Of a stretch of 47,230 nt of DNA, positions 41,162 through 47,230 are shown piece by piece (position 1 is the first letter of the stretch; every line of letters begins with the position of its first letter). A model generated the notes under the pieces. The model made no database searches. It had not been told where the DNA came from and saw nothing but the letters and a program-made list of their open reading frames with translations. The stretch lies in assembly GCA_900544225.1 (NCBI GenBank), contig UQUD01000004.1, positions 1-47,230 on the forward strand. The letters run 5' to 3'. The translations under genes and the position numbers were made by a program. This stretch comes from an uncultured Collinsella sp. (lineage in GTDB: Bacteria; Actinomycetota; Coriobacteriia; Coriobacteriales; Coriobacteriaceae).

Positions 41162-43603
41162 GTGAACGCCTTTGCCCGCTACGCCCCGTTTATCCAAGAC
41201 TTCATCTACTCCCACGATTGGGAGAGCCTGCGCTCCATTCAGGTTGCGGCGGCAGATGCCATCTTTAACTCGCAGGACAATGTGCTCCTGACGGCATCCA
41301 CGGCTTCCGGCAAAACCGAGGCGGCCTTCTTTCCCATCCTGACCGAGTTTTGGGAGAACCCGCCCGCAAGCGTGGGCGCCCTCTATATCGGCCCCCTCAA
41401 GGCACTCATCAACGACCAATTCGTCCGCCTCAACGACCTGTGCGAAGAAGCCGACATCCCCGTCTGGCACTGGCATGGCGATGTCTCGCAGTCACACAAG
41501 GCCAAACTCATCAAAAAGCCGAGCGGCATCCTTCAGATTACGCCCGAATCGCTCGAGGCGCTCCTGATCCATAAGCACATGGCGATCCCGCGCATGTTTT
41601 GCGACCTGCGCTACGTCGTCATCGACGAGGTTCATTCGCTCATGCGCGGCGACCGCGGCGGTCAGACGCTCTGCCTTATCGAGCGCCTCTCGCGCATGGC
41701 GGGCGTGCAGCCCCGCCGCATTGGCCTTTCGGCCACCATCGGCGACCCCGAGCGCACGGGTGCCTTTCTCTCGCAGGGAACGGGACGCGACTGCGTTATC
41801 CCCCGCTTTGAGGAACCGCGCCGCGTGTGGCGCATCTCCATGGAGCACTTCTACAACTCGGGTCCCCAGGCACAGCAGCGGGGATTCGAGAGCACGGGTC
41901 CTCAAGAGGCCGAAGTGCTTGCGTGCGAGCGCATCGAGGCGGCATCCGCGGCACTGCCCGCCGGCGCCCAAGACATGCGTCACAGCGGACAGCTTACACA
42001 GGAGGAACGCCGTCAACGTCGCAAGCAGGCGCAGGGCAAGGCCGCTCCCAAAGACCGTCGCACTTCCTCGGCCCCCGAGGGCGAAGTCGACATCCCACGA
42101 GCGACCGAGCAGGCGCTTCTCAACCCCACCGACACGGCACCCGACAACGCCGACCCCGGTATGGGCTATATCTTTGAGCATACGCGCGGCCGCAAGTGCC
42201 TGGTCTTTGCCAACTCGCGCGAGGAGGCAGAGGCCGTGTGTTCCATGCTGCGCAGCTACTGCGAAAGTCGACACGAGCCCGACCGCTTTCTAATCCATCA
42301 CGGCAACCTTTCGGCATCGCTGCGCGAGACGGCCGAGGAGCTCATGCGCGACGAGGAGCAGGCGCAGACAACCGTCACCACCTCTACGCTGGAGCTCGGT
42401 ATCGATATCGGCCGCCTGGAGCGCGCCTTCCAGATTGACGCGCCGTTTACCGTCAGCTCCTTTTTGCAGCGAATGGGGCGCACGGGACGCCGCGATCTTC
42501 CGCCCGAGATGTGGTTTGTCATGCGCGAGGAAGAACCCGAGCCGCGCACGATGATGCCCGAGACCATTCCGTGGAAGCTCCTGCAGGGCATCGCGCTCGT
42601 ACAACTCTATCGCGAAGAAAAGTGGGTCGAGCCACCCGAACTCGATCGACTCCCCTACAGCTTGCTCTATCACCAGACTATGTCGACCCTCGCCAGCACC
42701 GGCGAGCTCACGCCGGCCGAACTTGCCCAGCGCGTGCTCACACTGAGCTATTTCCACCGCGTCTCGGCCGATGACTATCGCGTACTGCTGCGCCACCTCA
42801 TCAAGATCGATCATATCCAGGTCACCGAGGGCGGCGGGCTCATCGTGGGTCTCGCGGGCGAGCGCATCATTAACAACTTTAAGTTCTACGCTGTGTTCCA
42901 GGAAAACGAGGAGTTCACCGTTCGCAGCGAGTCGGCCGAGTTGGGCACGATCGTCAATCCGCCACCGCCCGGTGAGCGCATCGCCATAGCCGGGCACTGC
43001 TGGATAGTCGAGGAAGTGGACTGGAAGCGACACACCGTCTTTGCCACGCAAGTCAAAGGTCGTGTGCCGGCATACTTTGGCGACTGCCCCGGTGACATCA
43101 ACACGCATGTACTCGAGCGCATGCGCCAAGCGCTCAACGAGCACGCGGCATATCCGTACCTCATGGGCAACGCACGGGCACGCCTTGCACAGGCTCGTCA
43201 TACCGCCGAGATTTCGGGTGCGGGGACCAAACCGCTCATCAACCTGGGTGGCGACACCTGGGTGCTCTTCCCCTGGTTGGGCAGCTACGCCTTTCTGGCG
43301 CTCGAACGTATGCTCAAGATTAAGTGTGCCGCGGAGCTGGGCCTTCGCGGGCTCGATCCGTCGCGTCCATACTTTATGCAGTTTAAGATGAAGGCCGACG
43401 AGGAGACGTTCTTTGAGGTGCTCGCAGCCGAGGCCGAAAAGGACTTCGACCCCATCGAGCTCGTCTATCCCGGCGAGGTACCTTATTTTGATCGCTACGA
43501 CGAGTACGTTCCCGAGGAGCTCGTGCGCAAGGGCTTTGCCGAAGGCGTGCTCGACATAGAGGGCATGAAGCAGCGCGTCCTCAGTTGGCGCGACCACGCA
43601 TAA
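41162..43603 (+). CDS. BrxHI/Lhr-like SF2 DEAD/DEAH helicase
   Basis: An 813-residue superfamily 2 helicase. Walker A TASTASGKT at residues 44-52, VIDEVHS near 155, SATIGDPERT near 190, and motif VI QRMGRTGRRD near 435 are intact. Between the two RecA lobes there is a charged, Gln/Arg/Lys-rich insertion of about 100 residues (QEERRQRRKQAQGK). The C-terminal half resembles the winged-helix and beta-barrel parts of Lhr-type helicases (FAVFQENEEFTV-like strand region, ATQVKGRVP). The GTG at 41162 is chosen because AAAGGAGG lies 4 nt upstream; the frame is open from 41099 without a ribosome site. It is the third gene of the TerB/BrxD-like operon and the closest named relative is BrxHI of type 2 BREX. 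Confidence 0.88.
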   Translation: MNAFARYAPFIQDFIYSHDWESLRSIQVAAADAIFNSQDNVLLTASTASGKTEAAFFPILTEFWENPPASVGALYIGPLKALINDQFVRLNDLCEEADIPVWHWHGDVSQSHKAKLIKKPSGILQITPESLEALLIHKHMAIPRMFCDLRYVVIDEVHSLMRGDRGGQTLCLIERLSRMAGVQPRRIGLSATIGDPERTGAFLSQGTGRDCVIPRFEEPRRVWRISMEHFYNSGPQAQQRGFESTGPQEAEVLACERIEAASAALPAGAQDMRHSGQLTQEERRQRRKQAQGKAAPKDRRTSSAPEGEVDIPRATEQALLNPTDTAPDNADPGMGYIFEHTRGRKCLVFANSREEAEAVCSMLRSYCESRHEPDRFLIHHGNLSASLRETAEELMRDEEQAQTTVTTSTLELGIDIGRLERAFQIDAPFTVSSFLQRMGRTGRRDLPPEMWFVMREEEPEPRTMMPETIPWKLLQGIALVQLYREEKWVEPPELDRLPYSLLYHQTMSTLASTGELTPAELAQRVLTLSYFHRVSADDYRVLLRHLIKIDHIQVTEGGGLIVGLAGERIINNFKFYAVFQENEEFTVRSESAELGTIVNPPPPGERIAIAGHCWIVEEVDWKRHTVFATQVKGRVPAYFGDCPGDINTHVLERMRQALNEHAAYPYLMGNARARLAQARHTAEISGAGTKPLINLGGDTWVLFPWLGSYAFLALERMLKIKCAAELGLRGLDPSRPYFMQFKMKADEETFFEVLAAEAEKDFDPIELVYPGEVPYFDRYDEYVPEELVRKGFAEGVLDIEGMKQRVLSWRDHA

Positions 43604-43765
43604 AACTAGTCTTTTCGGCACGGGACTTGTTAACCAGTCTATTCCGCCAGCATCGATAAAACGCTGATATTCCTCGGCATTAAGGCCCACCGATTCAAAG
43701 CTAACGCGTACACCCGTAGCCATCAAGAAGGCTCGAAACTTCTGGCAGCTCGTCAATCGATACAT
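43604..43765 (-). pseudogene. truncated ORF coupled to the MFS gene
   Basis: An ATG at 43765 overlaps the MFS stop codon (TGATG), the usual sign of a translationally coupled downstream gene. The frame begins MYRLTSCQKFRAFLMATG and continues with EEYQRFIDAGGIDWL, which reads as real protein, but after about 54 codons it runs antisense into the helicase gene, where it stays open only as a shadow frame to 42290. Most likely this is the 5' end of a gene whose remainder was lost. Its family is not recognised. A genuine short protein is possible if a stop was missed. Confidence 0.45.
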
Positions 43766-44964
43766 CAATTCTTGAAGGCATGTATTCCACCAATTTTTAA
43801 AGAAACAACGGCGGTAATTGCTATCGCGATTGCGCCAATAACACCGAGCGCTATCTGAATGGGATATAACCCCAGCACATATCCAAATATGGAGAAAAAC
43901 ATTGCAGAAAAGAGAGCCCTTACCAGAGACGCGACGGAAAGGATCGTCGCGCGGAGATCGTCCGCTATCGCGTCTTGGATTAAGTTTTCCGAAGTGATGT
44001 ACACCACTTCTGGGAGAAAACAAAGCACCATGCTAAGGCCAAACAAACACAGCGGATTTGAAGCGAACCACGGAAGAATCATGAAAAGACCGGCCTCGAT
44101 TAGCATCGAGCCGAGCATGGTATTTCTTTTCCCGAAACGCGATGAGAAGAAATCTGCTGCAATGTAGGCCGTCGCATTTACTGCATAGGATGCACCGAAA
44201 AAGATTCCTATTATGGAGACGGGAGCATCAAATGCGTCGAATACCAACTGATTCAAGTTGTAATAACTCCCATAGAATCCATCGAGCATGCTTGTGCCGA
44301 TTAGAAGAAGCAACACCGCAAAAGCGGATTCTCCAATGCACCAGGTTTCGCGTCTGAAGACCTTGGCTACGTCAAACCTTTCCTCCCCAGAGTTTTTGGA
44401 ATGGGTCGTTTCCATCCTCTCAATGGGATACAGAAGGAAAAGCTGCAGGAGATAGAAAACGGAAACGCATACGTAGAGGGCACTCCAAGATACTTGGGCA
44501 ATGAATGATCCAAGTACGATTGCCACTCCCGTCGCGATTGATTGCGCGGCAAGCAGCCGAGCGTTGATGGTGAGGAAGCGCTCTCCTTGACCGGCATTCC
44601 GGGCAATTTCATATAAAAGCGCTTGTTCGGATCCCGATTGAAGGGAGTAGGCGAGTGCCTCAACAAGGGAAAGCACGACAAGAAAGGGGCCTGAGAGCAA
44701 CAGCATGCCAGCCGTATGGAAGAAAAGCAGCAGCACGCCCACTTGAATCGAGAACTTCTTTCCAAAGAAATCGCCTATCAGCCCTGTTGGCAGCTCGAGG
44801 ACGACCGTTGCAATGTTAAACAGGGCTTGATAAAGCGCGATTTCCGTGACAGACATTCCTTTCTCCGCAAGGAAAAGTAGAAACACTCCCCGATTTAAAA
44901 CAAATCCCGAGAGAACGAAAAAGGCGGAATAGACGTGCAGTTGCGTAGTGGCTTGCTTGTTCAT
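43765..44964 (-). CDS. MFS transporter, compositionally foreign
   Basis: A 399-residue protein with twelve hydrophobic spans. The MFS loop signature between helices 2 and 3 reads LPTGLIGDFFGKK, near residue 60. The two halves are joined by a hydrophilic stretch (ERMETTHSKNSGEERFD) near residue 190. The family includes efflux pumps for antibiotics and peptides; the substrate is unknown. GGAAG lies 6 nt before the ATG. Its base composition by eye is clearly lower in GC than every neighbouring gene, and codon choice differs (frequent AAA, ATA, TTT), which suggests recent transfer. A coupled, truncated ORF follows. Confidence 0.85.
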   Translation of the reverse strand: MNKQATTQLHVYSAFFVLSGFVLNRGVFLLFLAEKGMSVTEIALYQALFNIATVVLELPTGLIGDFFGKKFSIQVGVLLLFFHTAGMLLLSGPFLVVLSLVEALAYSLQSGSEQALLYEIARNAGQGERFLTINARLLAAQSIATGVAIVLGSFIAQVSWSALYVCVSVFYLLQLFLLYPIERMETTHSKNSGEERFDVAKVFRRETWCIGESAFAVLLLLIGTSMLDGFYGSYYNLNQLVFDAFDAPVSIIGIFFGASYAVNATAYIAADFFSSRFGKRNTMLGSMLIEAGLFMILPWFASNPLCLFGLSMVLCFLPEVVYITSENLIQDAIADDLRATILSVASLVRALFSAMFFSIFGYVLGLYPIQIALGVIGAIAIAITAVVSLKIGGIHAFKN

Positions 44965-45109
44965 TTGATACTTCCGATGACAATTTTGGCCTAGCGGGCG
45001 GCGGAATCAACCGAAGACGAGGCGCGTTGGCGCCGGGCGTCCAGATGCGTCATGCTGAAAATAGATGAAGCGTATGATTGACAAAACCATAGAGCCCGTC
45101 ACAAATTGA

Positions 45110-45997
45110 CTACTCCCAATGCTGGTCGTGGAGGGCGGCACCGAGAAAGTCGGCATCGAAAGGCACAGCTTCGGCAAAAGCGTAGTCGCCGTCGCTGGCG
45201 ATGAGCAGGTAGTTCTCCTCGCCGCCAAACTCCGCATCGCCACATGGGACCACCCAAGCATGGTCGAACACCTCGAGTGCCGTGGCGGCGCAATCGCGCA
45301 GGAACGTCACATCGCTCCCCTCGTTTGCGCTCACGATATTGGCCACGTAGATACCCCCGGGGTTCAGGCTGCCCCGCACCAGGCGCAGCGCCTCAACGGT
45401 CGCCAGCCCGCGCACGGGCTCTGCACCGCCAAAGCAATCGCTCACGACCACGTCGTAGCGACGATGGCCCACGCTCGTCACGCCCAAATACGAGCGAGCC
45501 TCAGCGGTTATCACCCGCAGGCGATCGCCCGCCGCGCGCTCCAGCTCGTCTAGGTAGAACCAGCGGCGCGCCAGGCGCGTAATCTCGGCATCGTACTCAA
45601 TGACGTCCATGCGCAAGCTCTCGTGCGACATCAGCGCAAACTTGGGATAGGCAAACCCACCGCCGCCCAGCATAAGCATACGGTCGATACCATGCCCGTA
45701 AGCATCACGCATTGCGTCCTCAGCCTCAAACACGTCGTCAAACGCGCGATAGTACGCAAAGACGGGCTCCGCCCAGCGTTCGCCAACGTAACTCGCGCTT
45801 TGGTAGACGCAGCCTTGCACCAATACACGGACTTCGTCGCCGCCCTCATCGTGCACGCGTTTCACACGCGCCAACCCATTGCGGGTTCGCGCAACCTGCA
45901 GACAGGCAGCACGAACAGCGACAGCGGCCGCACCAAGCGCCGCGGCCCCCAGAGCAACGCCGGCAACGACGCCGGCAGAAACACTCGGCTTGTTCAT
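45110..45997 (-). CDS. membrane-anchored spermidine-synthase-like methyltransferase-fold protein
   Basis: A 295-residue protein with one hydrophobic N-terminal span (about residues 8-32, Ala/Val/Gly-rich) and a class I SAM-type Rossmann domain: MLMLGGGGFAYPK near residue 110, DVIEYDAEITRLAR near 130, and DVVVSDCFGGAEPV near 185. The order and spacing match spermidine-synthase-like proteins, but the usual GGGDG motif is GGGGF, so true aminopropyl transfer is doubtful. It may be a membrane-linked relative of unknown substrate. Its ATG adjoins the elp3 stop (45998), so the two are probably cotranscribed. Confidence 0.75.
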   Translation of the reverse strand: MNKPSVSAGVVAGVALGAAALGAAAVAVRAACLQVARTRNGLARVKRVHDEGGDEVRVLVQGCVYQSASYVGERWAEPVFAYYRAFDDVFEAEDAMRDAYGHGIDRMLMLGGGGFAYPKFALMSHESLRMDVIEYDAEITRLARRWFYLDELERAAGDRLRVITAEARSYLGVTSVGHRRYDVVVSDCFGGAEPVRGLATVEALRLVRGSLNPGGIYVANIVSANEGSDVTFLRDCAATALEVFDHAWVVPCGDAEFGGEENYLLIASDGDYAFAEAVPFDADFLGAALHDQHWE

Positions 45998-47230
45998 CTA
46001 GAGCTCCTTTTGCAGATAAAGGCCATGGTCACAAAATCCAAGATGGCGATAGTACTCGCGTGTGCCAATCGCGCTAATCACGTTGATGCGCGCATAGCCG
46101 GCATCCCGGGCAATCTCACACGCACGCTCCACGAGCAGACGCCCCAGACCGTGATGCTGAGCCGCCTGACCTTGATCCCCCACGCGTGCCGCCATGCCAT
46201 ACACGTGCACCTCACGAATCATCGCCTCATCCGGCGTCGTCGGCAACTCGTCCGCATGCGCGGCAACAAACGAATGGTCGGGCAGCGACAACCGCAAAAA
46301 GCCCGCAATCTTGCCCCGCGGCGTCACCCACTGCAAAAAGCGCTCGTAAGTCACCGGCGTCTCGTACGCCACTTCCTCATCAAGAGATAGCTCATCCAAG
46401 TCGGCACCCGCCGTGCTGATCTCGCGGTAACGGATCTCGCGCACCGTCGCACCGTCACCCCGAGCAGCCAGACGGTTCTCAACGAGCTGACGCAGGTTAG
46501 GCTTCTTGTTGCCCACCATAATGTCGTCGGAGCTAAAGTCGCGGATCATGCGACTGATACGGCAGAACGCCGGCGTCACCACGATGTCGTTGGCCAACAC
46601 ATCGAGCAGCTCGTCCTCGGTATAGGGGCACCACTCGCCACGCTCATAGCGGCCCACCAGACGCGAGCCCTCGATGAGCGCGCACGGGTAGACCTTGACC
46701 TCGTCGGGCATAAAGGCGCCCTCGGTCATAAAGCGCTCGTAGTCGCGTTTGTCCCCCTCGGGCGTAGCGCCCAGCAAGTTGAGCATAAAATGCGCGTGGA
46801 TCTTAAAGCCAAACAGGCGCGCAAGCGAGAACGCCCGCTCGATCTTCGCCACCGAAATGCGACGCTCGTTGATATCGAGCAGGTGCTGGTCAAGGCTTTG
46901 GATGCCCATCTGAATCTTGGTGCAGCCCAGGCGACGAATGAGCGTGAGCGCCTGTGGCGTCACGGCATCGGGCCGGATCTCGATAACGAGCCCCACTACG
47001 CGATGCTTCGCCGTCTCGTTGATGCGCTGCTGACGCTCGAGCTCCTCCATCGTGGCCGTCTGCCACTCGGCGACCTCGTCCCACGGCGTGCCGGGGCCGT
47101 ACAGACGACGCACCGCACGGTTATAGCCGCCCACGGCAGCATCTACGCGCTCCTGTTCGCCGGCAACACCGCTCGCAAGCTCGGCCTCGTCGGTCGCAAT
47201 ACCGGCAGCCCGATAGCGCTCGCGACGCTC
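45998..47230 (-). CDS. elp3: Elp3 radical SAM/GNAT tRNA-modification enzyme, partial
   Basis: The C-terminal 410 codons of a bacterial Elp3, which modifies wobble uridine 34 of tRNA toward 5-carboxymethyl derivatives. The frame is open to the window edge, so the start and the radical-SAM cysteine motif lie outside. Visible are the SAM-domain segments GLVIEIRPDAVTP and KIQMGIQSLDQHLLDINERR, KIHAHFMLNLLGATPEGDK, and a C-terminal GNAT acetyltransferase domain with HHGLGRLLVERACEIA and GTREYYRHLGFCDHGLYLQKEL. Family members combine radical SAM chemistry with acetyl-CoA use in one chain. It is followed directly by the spermidine-synthase-like gene. Confidence 0.92.
   Translation of the reverse strand, partial: ERRERYRAAGIATDEAELASGVAGEQERVDAAVGGYNRAVRRLYGPGTPWDEVAEWQTATMEELERQQRINETAKHRVVGLVIEIRPDAVTPQALTLIRRLGCTKIQMGIQSLDQHLLDINERRISVAKIERAFSLARLFGFKIHAHFMLNLLGATPEGDKRDYERFMTEGAFMPDEVKVYPCALIEGSRLVGRYERGEWCPYTEDELLDVLANDIVVTPAFCRISRMIRDFSSDDIMVGNKKPNLRQLVENRLAARGDGATVREIRYREISTAGADLDELSLDEEVAYETPVTYERFLQWVTPRGKIAGFLRLSLPDHSFVAAHADELPTTPDEAMIREVHVYGMAARVGDQGQAAQHHGLGRLLVERACEIARDAGYARINVISAIGTREYYRHLGFCDHGLYLQKEL

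Noticed and set aside
42290..43603. Continuation of the MFS-coupled ORF through the helicase gene
   Set aside because: Antisense to conserved helicase sequence; only the part outside the helicase (43604-43765) reads as protein.
37994..43603. Calling the locus a complete BREX system
   Set aside because: Only BrxD- and BrxHI-like proteins are present; no PglX/BrxX methylase, PglZ, PglW, BrxC/PglY or BrxL is seen in the window.

Overview
The window reads as a chromosomal segment of a high-GC gut actinobacterium of the class Coriobacteriia, most likely Collinsella or a close relative. This is inferred from GC-rich codon use, the clade II style PurL, the RecJ protein fused to a helicase, bacterial Elp3, an amino-acid/lactate-centred gene set and the style of the small intergenic palindromes. 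No rRNA, tRNA, CRISPR array, phage genes or transposase were recognised. Only the last gene (elp3) is clearly cut by the window edge.

Layout. 0.1-7.6 kb (all minus): class II fructose-bisphosphate aldolase, an MBL-fold hydrolase, a bifunctional (p)ppGpp synthetase/hydrolase, and a 1,095-residue RecJ-RecQ-like fusion. 7.9-10.4 kb: a BASS-family transporter (plus), then a GalT-like DUF4931 protein and CutC (minus). 10.5-16.9 kb: a complete branched-chain amino-acid ABC importer (livJ2, livJ1, livH, livM, livG, livF, minus) with two paralogous binding lipoproteins. 17.1-25.3 kb: homoserine dehydrogenase (plus), a Kef/CPA2-type antiporter (minus), purL (plus) and an EamA transporter (plus). 25.4-29.9 kb: a membrane diguanylate cyclase, a KdgT-type permease and azlCD (minus), then an HD phosphohydrolase (plus). 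29.9-33.5 kb: an lctD-etfB-etfA operon (minus) resembling the electron-confurcating lactate dehydrogenase of anaerobes. 33.9-37.1 kb: a five-gene plus-strand cell-envelope cassette of unrecognised proteins, one ending in an LAQTG sortase-type signal. 37.2-37.9 kb: a DUF554 membrane protein.

37.99-43.6 kb: the most unusual block, a three-gene operon encoding a TerB_N/TerB_C protein, a BrxD-like (DUF2791) P-loop ATPase and a BrxHI/Lhr-like SF2 helicase, with no BREX methylase or PglZ visible. It is a strong candidate for a poorly described DNA-processing or defence module. It is followed by an AT-richer MFS transporter on the minus strand with a coupled, apparently truncated downstream ORF, which looks like a transferred fragment. 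The window ends with a membrane-anchored spermidine-synthase-like methyltransferase and elp3 (minus).

The theme is amino-acid and lactate metabolism of an anaerobe (liv, azlCD, hom, EamA, lct/etf), together with stringent response and DNA repair, and accessory envelope and defence-like cassettes. Intergenic regions carry palindromic repeats built around GGGAC/GTCCC, a helically phased T-tract array upstream of livJ1, and several clear intrinsic terminators. All coordinates and motifs come from reading the sequence by eye. No database search was possible, so family names rest on recognised motifs.
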